Part shown: positions 44,390-51,740 of the stretch, piece after piece
Layout of the letters: each line of letters begins with the position of its first letter
Position numbering within the stretch: the stretch's first letter is position 1
Assembly: GCF_005434915.1 (NCBI RefSeq)
Contig: NZ_SKCG01000002.1
Coordinates: forward strand, 496,948-560,947
Direction: 5' to 3'
Length of the DNA: 64,000 nucleotides
Source: Aurantiacibacter suaedae
Lineage (GTDB): Bacteria; Pseudomonadota; Alphaproteobacteria; Sphingomonadales; Sphingomonadaceae
Translations under genes and position numbers: made by a program
Notes under the pieces: generated by a model
Told to the model about the DNA's origin: nothing
The model's database searches: none
The model's input: the letters and a program-made list of their open reading frames with translations, nothing else

Positions 44390-45324
44390 ACCGCGCCGCC
44401 GCCGCCGGGGCCCTGATCGGCGCTGCGTTGCTGACGGTCGCCTGCATTCCCGCTGCCGAGGCGGGCGAGAGCGGGCGGGTCATGCCCGCGCCCGCTCCAG
44501 TCGCTGCGCCTGCGCCAGTTCCGACTCCGACTCCGACTCCGACTCCGAGCGCAACGGCGGCCGGACCCGCGCAGTTCACCTATGCCGGCGAGACCGAGCA
44601 AGGCGGCTGGATTCGCGGGCAGGCCCCTGCGGGCACAGTTTCTGCGAAGCTCGACGACGTGGCGCTCACCCTGGATCCCGACGGCAAGTTCTTCGCCGCG
44701 TTCGACCGCGATGCCGGGCCGGAGGCGCTGCTCACGGCAAGGCTGGCCGATGGAAGCATCAAAAGCGCCACCATCGCCGTGCGCCCGCGCGCCTGGCAGC
44801 TTGAACATATCAACGCGCCGTTGCGCCCCGGCGGCGGATCGTCGGAGGCGTTCATGCGCCGCCGCCAGCCCGAACTCGATGCGATCTGGGATGCGCGCAC
44901 CGCCGATTCGCCGGTCGACGGCTGGCGCGAGAGTTTTATCTGGCCTGCCGAGGGGCGCATTTCGGGGCGGTTCGGCGCGCAGCGGATCTATCAGGGCGAG
45001 CCAGGCAGCTACCATTCGGGGCTGGATATTGCTGGCGGTGCGGGCGCGCCGGTTGTGGCCCCGGCCTCGGGCAAGGTCACGCTGGCGACCACGCAGCCGT
45101 TCAGCCTTGAGGGCAATCTGGTGATCGTCGACCACGGGGACGGGCTCAATTCGGCCTTCCTGCACCTTTCGCGGATCGATGTGACGGAGGGGCAGATGGT
45201 GAAGCAGGGGGATCCTATCGGTCTGATCGGCGCGAGTGGTCGCGCGACCGGGCCGCACCTGCATTGGAGCATCAAGTGGCATCTCGCGCGGCTCGACCCG
45301 CTATTGTTCGTTCCCCCGCGCTGA
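44386..45324 (+). CDS. M23 family (LytM) metallopeptidase, exported
   Basis: 312 aa from a GTG overlapping the DUF2093 stop. Signal peptide in residues 1-27 (GALIGAALLTVACIPAAEAG), then a Pro/Thr-rich linker encoded by four tandem CCGACT hexamers, and the peptidase domain at about 185-312: YHSGLDIAGGAGAPVVAPAS (first Zn His), VDHGDGLNSAFLHLSRIDV and ATGPHLHWSIKW (HxH). All three zinc ligands are present, so it is probably an active peptidoglycan endopeptidase in the periplasm. Confidence 0.9.
   Translation: MNRAAAAGALIGAALLTVACIPAAEAGESGRVMPAPAPVAAPAPVPTPTPTPTPSATAAGPAQFTYAGETEQGGWIRGQAPAGTVSAKLDDVALTLDPDGKFFAAFDRDAGPEALLTARLADGSIKSATIAVRPRAWQLEHINAPLRPGGGSSEAFMRRRQPELDAIWDARTADSPVDGWRESFIWPAEGRISGRFGAQRIYQGEPGSYHSGLDIAGGAGAPVVAPASGKVTLATTQPFSLEGNLVIVDHGDGLNSAFLHLSRIDVTEGQMVKQGDPIGLIGASGRATGPHLHWSIKWHLARLDPLLFVPPR
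44521..44544 (+). repeat. Four tandem CCGACT hexamers
   Basis: Direct repeat inside the M23 gene, encoding a Pro-Thr linker. Such hexamers can change copy number by slippage without shifting the frame. Confidence 0.9.
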
Positions 45325-45335
45325 CCGCGGGCTTC

Positions 45336-46295
45336 ATGCGCAAGACCAGGATTACGCGGCTGGCAGTGGTAGCCGCGCTGGCGGTGCTGATCGCGCCCGG
45401 CACCTGGCTGCGCGACGATCCGAATGCTGCCCCGAGCGATCTGGTGCAGTTGGAACCGCTCGACGTGACACAGCCCGAGGGCTGGCCCGCTGAGTTGACG
45501 CTTGAGGGCGCGTGGAATGTCGCCAACTCCAATCCGGCTTTCGGGGGCTATTCGGCTTTGCGGGTGGACCAAGAGGGCACCGGCTTCATCGCCTATTCGG
45601 ATCGCGGCACCTATGCCCAGCTGCCCCGCCCGCCATTCACCGGGAGCGCCCGGGCGCAGACCGCCGTCGTTCCGCGCGATCCATTGCTGCGCGACCCACA
45701 GGATATCGAATCGGTCACTGCCGATCCGGCAACCGGCACGATCTGGCTCGGCTATGAGGACCATAATGCGATTCGCCGCTATTCCCCCAACGGAACTTCG
45801 CAGATCGTTCAGCCGCAAGCGATGGCCGGTTGGAAAACCAACGCCGGCCCCGAATCGATGGTGCGGCTGAGCGACGGACGCTTTATCGTGCTGGCCGAGG
45901 CGGGCGGCGATGGCCTGCTGTTCGCGGACGATCCGCTCAACAACGAAGAGCCGCTGAAGTTCTCGATCTTGCCGCCGGGCGAGTTTCTGCCGACCGATAT
46001 GGCCCAATTGCCCGATGGCCGCGTGCTGATACTCTTCCGCGACCTGACGCTGGCCTTCCCGCCATTCGCCAGCATGGTTATGGTGGCGGACCCAGCGGAA
46101 ATACGCGAGGGCGAGCTGTGGCCGCTCACCGAACTGGCGCGGATCGACGCCGCCGGGCTTCGCGAAAACTACGAGGGGATGGCGATCAAGCCGGATGGCG
46201 AGGGCGCGGCGAGCGTATGGTTGATCGCAGACGATAACCTGTCGATGCTCCAGCGCACGCTGCTGCTGAAGCTACGCTATGAATATGCGGACTGA
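45336..46295 (+). CDS. Esterase-like activity of phytase family protein, exported
   Basis: 319 aa from the ATG at 45336, signal anchor MRKTRITRLAVVAALAVLIA. Phytase-like beta-propeller pattern: FGGYSALRVDQEGTGFIAYS, RDPLLRDPQDIESVTADPAT, GPESMVRLSDGRFIVLAE and ENYEGMAIKPDGEGAASVWL. Substrate unknown. It starts 11 bases after the M23 gene and is followed by a hairpin, so it ends this operon. Confidence 0.82.
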   Translation: MRKTRITRLAVVAALAVLIAPGTWLRDDPNAAPSDLVQLEPLDVTQPEGWPAELTLEGAWNVANSNPAFGGYSALRVDQEGTGFIAYSDRGTYAQLPRPPFTGSARAQTAVVPRDPLLRDPQDIESVTADPATGTIWLGYEDHNAIRRYSPNGTSQIVQPQAMAGWKTNAGPESMVRLSDGRFIVLAEAGGDGLLFADDPLNNEEPLKFSILPPGEFLPTDMAQLPDGRVLILFRDLTLAFPPFASMVMVADPAEIREGELWPLTELARIDAAGLRENYEGMAIKPDGEGAASVWLIADDNLSMLQRTLLLKLRYEYAD

Positions 46296-46317
46296 GCGGG
46301 AAAGCGGGCAAGCAAAC

Positions 46318-46348
46318 GGCCCGCCAGGCGCAATCGCCTGCGGGCCGC
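46318..46348. terminator. Long hairpin between the phytase-like gene and rpmB
   Basis: CGGCCCG and CGGGCCG arms with an inner CAGGCG/CGCCTG stem, a single bulge and a CAAT loop. No U run, but the stem is very stable and sits between two convergent genes. Confidence 0.65.
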
Positions 46349-46373
46349 TAGCTAGCTGGCAATCGCGAAGCCG

Positions 46374-46661
46374 TTAGGCTGCGGCGATGGCCTTCTTCAG
46401 CTCGCGCTTCACCTTCTGGGCGTTGGTCGAGAGCTTCTCGTCCTTGGTCTTCAGCAGCCAGTTGTCGAGGCCACCGTTGTGCTCAACCGAACGCAGGCCC
46501 TGCGTCGAAACGCGGAACTTGAAGCTGCGATCGAGCTTCTCGCTGATAAGCGTGACGTTCTGCAGGTTGGGCAGGAACACACGCTTGGTCTTGTTATTGG
46601 CGTGGCTCACATTGTGGCCGACCTGACGGCCCTTGCCGGTAAGTTCGCAGATGCGCGACAT
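46374..46661 (-). CDS. rpmB: 50S ribosomal protein L28
   Basis: 95 aa, the longer L28 form of alphaproteobacteria. [20 protein letters not shown] and [17 protein letters not shown] are diagnostic. The middle reads [20 protein letters not shown]. It is monocistronic, followed by the convergent phytase-like gene's hairpin. The region to tadA (about 150 bases) should hold promoters for both divergent genes. Confidence 0.97.
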   Translation of the reverse strand: MSRICELTGKGRQVGHNVSHANNKTKRVFLPNLQNVTLISEKLDRSFKFRVSTQGLRSVEHNGGLDNWLLKTKDEKLSTNAQKVKRELKKAIAAA

Positions 46662-46810
46662 GACGAAATCTCTCGTTCAAAACGGGTCAGAAAAATCAGC
46701 AACGAGGCTGGGAAAGGCGCGCGCATACATAGCCTTGGCGGGGTCGTCAAGAAAATGGCGCCCAAAACGCGACATTGCGGCGCGCTTTTCGATGGCCTAG
46801 CGCCGTGCTG

Positions 46811-47266
46811 ATGACCCGCTGGCCCATGCCCCTGCCCATGCTGCGAGCCCTTGAATTGGCTAGAGAAGCTGCCGCTTTGGGCGAGGTGCCGGTTGGCGCG
46901 GTGGTGGTCAAGGGCGGCGAGATTGTGGGTGAGGGGCACAACCTCACCCGCACCACCAGTGACCCGACCGCCCATGCCGAAATCGTAGCGATTCGCCGCG
47001 CCGCCGAGGCATTGGGGCAGGAGCGGCTGGAGGACTGCGCGCTGTTCGTGACGCTGGAGCCCTGCGCGATGTGCGCGGGCGCGATTGCCCATGCGCGGCT
47101 GGCTGCGCTCACCTATGGCGCGAGCGATCCCAAGGGTGGCGGGGTGGAACACGGCGCGCGGGTTTTCGCGCAGGCGCAGTGCCATCACCGGCCCGAGATG
47201 GTCAGCGGCGTGGGTGAAGCCGAGGCGGCAGAGGTGCTGCGCGGGTTTTTTGCGGGGCGTCGGTGA
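46811..47266 (+). CDS. tadA: tRNA adenosine(34) deaminase
   Basis: Deaminates A34 to inosine in tRNA-Arg(ACG). The ATG at 46811 gives 151 aa; a start at 46826 would also fit. Zinc motifs: TAHAEIVAIRRA (His and catalytic Glu) and LEPCAMCAGAIAHARL (two Cys). The C-terminal part (GASDPKGGGVEHGARVFAQA, then HHRPEMVSGVGEAEAAEVLR) recurs in degenerate form at 47864-48020. Confidence 0.95.
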   Translation: MTRWPMPLPMLRALELAREAAALGEVPVGAVVVKGGEIVGEGHNLTRTTSDPTAHAEIVAIRRAAEALGQERLEDCALFVTLEPCAMCAGAIAHARLAALTYGASDPKGGGVEHGARVFAQAQCHHRPEMVSGVGEAEAAEVLRGFFAGRR

Positions 47267-47305
47267 GCCGGTTGGCCCCGGCGCAGATTTTACGGAGTGC
47301 AAGTG

Positions 47306-47848
47306 ATGATGGTGACCAAGATCAGGCAGATTCGCGGATCGGCAGCCTGCCTGCCGCTGGTGCTGCTGATCCTCGCCATTCCGCTCCTGTTCCTGTTCGG
47401 CCTTGCCGAGTTCAGCGTCTGGGCGCTTACTTGGATACCCGATGTCTTCTGGGTCGCGATGGTGCTTTGCATCGCCATGGTCCCGCTGGCGATAATTCCC
47501 GCCGCAAGAGCCATGGCCGGGGCTGCCTATGGCTTGGCGTCGTTTGTTTTTCTCGCCGGTCTGTGGCTCTACTCCTTGGCCTTTACCTACACCGAGTGGG
47601 GCATGATCGGCGTGGTGCTGGGAGTGATCGTAGCGGGCATCGGCGTGGTGTTCACGGCAATCCTGGCGGCGCTTTTCAGCGCATCGTGGGAAGTGCTGGG
47701 CAACGTTGCGATCCTGATTGCCCTTGGTTTTGGCACGCGTTTCCTCGCAGCTTGGCTGAACGTATCAGCGCAGGCGCGCCTCGTTCGGCAACAAATGCAG
47801 GAGCACCCCTCCGAAGCCATCATCACGCAACCACCGCGTGATGAGTAG
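47306..47848 (+). CDS. Multi-pass membrane protein of unknown function
   Basis: 180 aa from the ATG at 47306 with GGAG upstream. Hydrophobic segments at about residues 13-32, 40-60, 65-85, 92-115 and 122-145, then a hydrophilic tail (RLVRQQMQEHPSEAIITQPP). No family recognised. It is placed between tadA and a degenerate copy of the tadA 3' region, so it may have arrived with the rearrangement that made the copy. Confidence 0.6.
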   Translation: MMVTKIRQIRGSAACLPLVLLILAIPLLFLFGLAEFSVWALTWIPDVFWVAMVLCIAMVPLAIIPAARAMAGAAYGLASFVFLAGLWLYSLAFTYTEWGMIGVVLGVIVAGIGVVFTAILAALFSASWEVLGNVAILIALGFGTRFLAAWLNVSAQARLVRQQMQEHPSEAIITQPPRDE

Positions 47849-47863
47849 CGCGCGTTACATTAG

Positions 47864-48020
47864 ATCGTAGCGAATCGCCGCCGACCTGGCTGACCTACTG
47901 GGAGGGCGATCCCAGGGGCGAGGCGTGGCGCATGGCGCGGGTGTTCGCGTAGCCGCAGTGCTACCACCAGCCCGAGCTGGTGGCGGGCGTTGGCGAAGCC
48001 GATGCGAGAAAGGTTCTGCC
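47864..48020 (+). pseudogene. Degenerate partial copy of tadA
   Basis: Starts with ATCGTAGCGAATCGCCG, one base different from tadA at 46982, jumps over the PCxxC region and resumes at the segment equivalent to ARLAALTYGASDP. In translation it reads EGDPRG..WRMARVFA-stop-PQCYHQPELVAGVGEADA, parallel to DPKGGGVEHGARVFAQAQCHHRPEMVSGVGEAEA. It has an internal deletion and an in-frame TAG and cannot encode a deaminase. It lies directly upstream of the antitoxin promoter. Confidence 0.8.
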
Positions 48021-48048
48021 GTGTTCTTCGCTCAGCGGCGCTAAGAAA

Positions 48049-48082
48049 TTGACGCAACCAGATATATGGAATATATATGGAA
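48049..48082 (+). promoter_or_regulatory. Promoter with overlapping direct repeats for the antitoxin/aminopeptidase pair
   Basis: TTGACG (48049-48054), 17-base spacer, TATATA (48072-48077). ATATATGGAA occurs twice, at 48062 and 48073, exactly 11 bases (one helical turn) apart and over the -10. This is where an autoregulating antitoxin would bind. Inference. Confidence 0.6.
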
Positions 48083-48105
48083 CGTATATAAAATGGAGTT
48101 CTGGC

Positions 48106-48315
48106 TTGGGTATCGTAAAAATTGACGATCAGCTGCACGAAGAAGTGCGCAAGGCTTCGGCGGTGATGTGCAGATCCATCAACGCGCAGGCCGAGTTCTG
48201 GATGAAGATCGGACGCTTGGCCGAGGCCAATCCCACGCTCTCGTTCACGGATATCATGAGAGAACAGCTCGCTTTGGCCGCCGCGCTCGAACCACAGGAA
48301 GCAGAGGCGGCCTGA
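48106..48315 (+). CDS. ParD-like antitoxin family protein
   Basis: 69 aa from a TTG at 48106, read as M-GIVKIDDQLHEEVRKASAV; GGAG lies 8 bases upstream. The in-frame start choice rests on the family's MGIVKID N-terminus, as no ATG is in frame. Continues MCRSINAQAEFWMKIGRLAE and ends ALEPQEAEAA. It fits the short ParD-like (TA_anti-ParD) family with a ribbon-helix-helix-like N-terminus. No ParE toxin follows; instead a methionine aminopeptidase starts 1 base after the stop. Confidence 0.8.
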   Translation: MGIVKIDDQLHEEVRKASAVMCRSINAQAEFWMKIGRLAEANPTLSFTDIMREQLALAAALEPQEAEAA

Positions 48316-48316
48316 C

Positions 48317-49084
48317 GTGGTAAAATCACCCGATGAGATCGCCCTCATGCGTATCTCTGGGCGCTTGCTTGCCTCGGTGTTCGAGATGCTTGATGGCGTC
48401 GATCTGGTTGGCATGTCCACCCTCCAGATCAACGATCTGGTCGATCGCTTCATCACGCAGGATTTGGCAGCACGTCCGGCAAGCAAGGGGCAATACGGGT
48501 TCGAATTCGTCCTGAACTCTTCGATCAATGATGTTGTATGTCACGGGGTGCCCGCCGCCGATGAGATCGTGAAGGACGGCGATATCATTAATCTTGATAT
48601 CACGCTGGAAAAGAATGGCTTTATTGCCGATTCCAGCAAGACCTACGCGGTGGGCAATGTATCAGGCGATGCGAAGCGGCTGATTCGCATTGCGAATGGC
48701 GCGATGTGGGCGGGTATCCGACAGGTCCGTCACGGTACCCGGTTAGGCGATATCGGCTCTGCGATCGAAAGACATGCCAAGAGGCACGGCTGTTCCGTGG
48801 TGCGCGAGTATTGCGGCCACGGTATCGGCCGTGAAATGCACGAGAAGCCGGAGGTGCTCAATTTTGGCCATCCGGGCCGAGGCCTCGTGCTGCGTGAAGG
48901 AATGGTCTTCACTGTTGAGCCAATGATCAATGCGGGCAAGCGCCATGTCGTGTCGATGGACGACGGGTGGACCGTGAAAACCCGTGATGGCAGGCTCTCG
49001 GCCCAGTTCGAACACACCGTGGCCGTCACCGCCGAAGGGGTGGAGGTACTGACGCTGAGGCATGGTGAGACGACCCCGCTCTGA
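48317..49084 (+). CDS. map: Methionine aminopeptidase type I, coupled to an antitoxin-like gene
   Basis: 255 aa from a GTG at 48317. Removes N-terminal Met. All metal ligands are present: VVCHGVPAADE (His), INLDITLEKNGFIADSSKT (two Asp), YCGHGIGREMHEKP (His), FTVEPMINAG (Glu) and AQFEHTVAVT (Glu), so it should be active. The N-terminus VKSPDEIALMRISGRLLASV is normal for MAP Ia. The position one base after a ParD-like gene, behind a promoter with repeats, and beside a broken tadA copy suggests an accessory second copy. Confidence 0.92.
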   Translation: MVKSPDEIALMRISGRLLASVFEMLDGVDLVGMSTLQINDLVDRFITQDLAARPASKGQYGFEFVLNSSINDVVCHGVPAADEIVKDGDIINLDITLEKNGFIADSSKTYAVGNVSGDAKRLIRIANGAMWAGIRQVRHGTRLGDIGSAIERHAKRHGCSVVREYCGHGIGREMHEKPEVLNFGHPGRGLVLREGMVFTVEPMINAGKRHVVSMDDGWTVKTRDGRLSAQFEHTVAVTAEGVEVLTLRHGETTPL

Positions 49085-49112
49085 TCAGGCCCCAAGTTTG
49101 TCTCTGCGCGTT

Positions 49113-49895
49113 CTATAACCCCCGCCAGATACGCACCTGCCTGTCATCCTCCGGCCCGAGCCGTCGCCGGTCACAGTGGGCGGGCATGAAGTCGCGTCCG
49201 TAGCAGAGCCGCAGTTCGCGTAGCCAGCCGCGCTCGTTCACCACCAGACCGACCATCTCCGGCTCGAAGGCCGTGTTGGCATCGGCAAAGGCGCGGCGCA
49301 CGTCTGCGGCGGTGAGGCCATCGCGGCGCGAGAGCGCGTCGTAATCGGGCAGGCGCAAGCTGCGCCAGAGGATGCGGGTGACGCGCAGGTAGGCGTCGGG
49401 GCTCTGCGTCATGCAGCTGCCGTGCTTGGCCCATTCGTGCGCCAGAAGCGCGGCATCGGGCGTCATGCACAGCGACTGGCGCAGTTCTGTCTGGCTCGGC
49501 TGGCGGCTGGCTTCGCACCATTGCGGCCAGCTTGCGCGACCCTCGGGCCAGAGGCCGTGGACGATGAGGCCAAAGCTCCCCGCGCGGCCGGAACACTGCC
49601 GCGCGTTTTGCGGACGATCCTCTCGGCTGCGGCAGAACTCCGGGCTCCAGCTCAGCGCGAGGGTGTAGCCTGTGACGGGCATCTCGCGACGCGGCCCGTC
49701 GGGGGTGACGCGGGGCAGGGTGATTGCCCCGCGCGGGATGGCGCACTGGTAGGCCTGGGCTTGCGCGATGCCGCCATGGCAAAGCAGCGCGACGATCGGG
49801 CTGACCCATACAGCCCGCAAGCGCAACCGCGCGCCGGCCGTTAGGCCGCCCCGGAGGAGGCATCGGTGCAGCCGACTGGCCGCGAGCGATATCAC
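49113..49895 (-). CDS. Ribonuclease T2 family protein, exported
   Basis: 260 aa from a GTG at 49895 overlapping the nadC stop. A basic N-terminus and hydrophobic segment end near GGIAQAQAYQ (signal peptide). RNase T2 motifs: CAS I FGLIVHGLWPEGR and CAS II LLAHEWAKHGSCM, each with the catalytic His, plus cysteines typical of the fold. Probably a periplasmic or secreted, non-specific RNase. The coupling with nadC suggests a role in nucleotide salvage, but this is inference. Confidence 0.9.
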   Translation of the reverse strand: MISLAASRLHRCLLRGGLTAGARLRLRAVWVSPIVALLCHGGIAQAQAYQCAIPRGAITLPRVTPDGPRREMPVTGYTLALSWSPEFCRSREDRPQNARQCSGRAGSFGLIVHGLWPEGRASWPQWCEASRQPSQTELRQSLCMTPDAALLAHEWAKHGSCMTQSPDAYLRVTRILWRSLRLPDYDALSRRDGLTAADVRRAFADANTAFEPEMVGLVVNERGWLRELRLCYGRDFMPAHCDRRRLGPEDDRQVRIWRGL

Positions 49896-50752
49896 AGCGG
49901 CGTGAAGTCGAGCCCGATATCGGCCGCGGGTGCGCTTTGCGTGAGGCGGCCGACCGAGCAATAGTCCACCCCCGTTGCGGCCTTGGCGGCGATGGTCTCG
50001 AGATTGATCCCGCCGCTGGCCTCGGTCCGGGCACGGCCTGCGACCACCCGCACGGCCTCGCGGAGAGTTTCGGGGTCCATATTGTCGAGCAGGATATGGT
50101 TCGCGCCTGCCTCCAGCGCGGGTTCGATCTGGTCGATCCGGTCGACCTCGCAGATAATGCTGGTGATCCCGGCCTCCTTCGCCCGCTTCACCGCTTCGCC
50201 CACGTTTCCGGCGACGAGGATGTGGTTGTCCTTGATCATCGCTGCATCCCACAGGCCCATGCGGTGATTCTGTGCGCCGCCCTGGCGGGTGGCGTACTTC
50301 TCAAGCACGCGCAGGCCGGGGATCGTCTTGCGGGTATCGAGCAGCACGCACTCGGTCTCGCCCATGGCGTCGACATATTCGCGCGTCATGGTGGCAATGC
50401 CGCTGAGATGCTGCACCGTATTCAGCGCGCTGCGCTCGGCGGTGAGGAGCGCGCGGGCATTACCGGCCAGCCGCATCAGGTCGGCCCCGACGGGCACCTT
50501 CTCACCCTCTTCGCGCAGGATCGTGATTTCCATCTCGGGGTCGAGCTGGCGGAAGAAGGCGGCGGCGATCGGCAGGCCTGCCACGACAATAGGGTCGCGC
50601 GTGTCCATCACGCCGGAAAAGCGCGCATCGGCGGGGATCACGCTGGTGGCGGTGACATCCTTGCCGCCGCCGGGCCAGCCTACGCCAAGGTCCTCATCCA
50701 GCGTGCGCAGGACGAAACGTTCCAGGTCGAAGCCTTCGAGTGTGAATTCCAT
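49892..50752 (-). CDS. nadC: Nicotinate-nucleotide pyrophosphorylase (carboxylating)
   Basis: Converts quinolinate and PRPP to nicotinate mononucleotide in NAD synthesis. 286 aa. Motifs: ALLTAERSALNTVQHLSGIA, VLLDTRKTIPGLRVLEKYAT, GGAQNHRMGLWDAAMIKDNH and ILLDNMDPETLREAV, ASGGINLETI. The usual partners nadA and nadB are not here. RNase T2 follows with overlapping stop/start. Confidence 0.95.
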   Translation of the reverse strand: MEFTLEGFDLERFVLRTLDEDLGVGWPGGGKDVTATSVIPADARFSGVMDTRDPIVVAGLPIAAAFFRQLDPEMEITILREEGEKVPVGADLMRLAGNARALLTAERSALNTVQHLSGIATMTREYVDAMGETECVLLDTRKTIPGLRVLEKYATRQGGAQNHRMGLWDAAMIKDNHILVAGNVGEAVKRAKEAGITSIICEVDRIDQIEPALEAGANHILLDNMDPETLREAVRVVAGRARTEASGGINLETIAAKAATGVDYCSVGRLTQSAPAADIGLDFTPL

Positions 50753-50912
50753 GGGGTTCCTGTGCGGCGAACTGTGCGCGAGGGAAAGAGGAAAAGCGAC
50801 CCTGCGACAAGCTAAGGGTGAGCGGGCTTGGTTTGCTTATCGATCCCAAAGGGACCGCAAGGGCGACCGCCCGCCCGCAGCGGGGCCAGCTTGCTGGCCG
50901 TCTAGCGAGGAC

Positions 50913-50932
50913 GCGGCCCCGGATGGGGCCGC
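50913..50932 (-). terminator. Hairpin after the second LytTR gene
   Basis: GCGGCCCC and GGGGCCGC arms with a GGAT loop, 10 bases past the stop of the minus-strand regulator. Very stable but without a U run, so termination is likely rather than certain. Confidence 0.5.
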
Positions 50933-50942
50933 GAAACGAAAA

Positions 50943-51740
50943 CTAATGCACGAACCGCGCAACCACATCGCGGTACGAGCGCGAGACCTTCACCTCGGCA
51001 CCCGATTCGAGCACGAGGAAGCACTCGCCATTCGTGTGCGGCTTCACCTGCCGCACCAGGTCGAGGTTGACGATGGTGCTGCGATGCACGCGCTGGAACA
51101 CCTTGGGATCGAGCCGCCGCTCCAGATCCTTCATCGTTTCGCGCAGGATCAACGAGTTGTCGCCGGTGTAGATCACCATGTAGTCGCCCGCCGCCTCAAT
51201 ATGCTCGATGGTGTCGACATCGACGCGGAAGATCTGCCCCTTGTCCTTCACATTGATCATCTTCTCGTAGCGGCTGGTGAGATCGTCCTCCCCGCTGGTG
51301 AGGTCTTCGAGGCTTTCAGGGCTGACTTCGGCCAGCACGTCCTTCAGCTTCTCGGCCTCTTCGGTCGAGCGCTTCTCGGCCAGCCGCTGGCGCACACGCT
51401 CCACCGTGTCGGCGAGCTTATCCTCGTCCACCGGCTTCATCAGGTAGTTCACCGCATTGGCCTCGAAGGCGCGGATCGCGTGTTCCTGATAGGCGGTGAC
51501 GAACACGAACAGCGGCGGCTCGATCTCCATCACGCCCTTCACCACCGAGAAGCCGTCGAAGCCGGGCATCTGAATGTCGAGAAAAACCAGATCGGGCTTC
51601 AGCGTCTTGATCGCACGGATCGCCTCGCGCCCGTTCGAGCAGGTTTCGATAATCTCGATATCGGCGAACTTTTCGAGCCGCAGGGCGAGGCCCTGAACGG
51701 CAAGGCTCTCGTCATCGACGAGGATGGTGCGAATGGTCAT
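50943..51740 (-). CDS. LytTR-family response regulator (second pair)
   Basis: 265 aa. The receiver domain has ILVDDESLAVQGLALRL, LVFLDIQMPGFDG (phospho-acceptor Asp), VFVTAYQEHAIRAFEANAVN and LMKPVDEDKL. The LytTR domain covers about residues 160-265 (DTIEHIEAAGDYMVIYTGDN, FQRVHRSTIVNLDLVRQV). The middle linker is long and charged. Its ATG overlaps the kinase stop by 4 bases. Confidence 0.94.
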   Translation of the reverse strand: MTIRTILVDDESLAVQGLALRLEKFADIEIIETCSNGREAIRAIKTLKPDLVFLDIQMPGFDGFSVVKGVMEIEPPLFVFVTAYQEHAIRAFEANAVNYLMKPVDEDKLADTVERVRQRLAEKRSTEEAEKLKDVLAEVSPESLEDLTSGEDDLTSRYEKMINVKDKGQIFRVDVDTIEHIEAAGDYMVIYTGDNSLILRETMKDLERRLDPKVFQRVHRSTIVNLDLVRQVKPHTNGECFLVLESGAEVKVSRSYRDVVARFVH

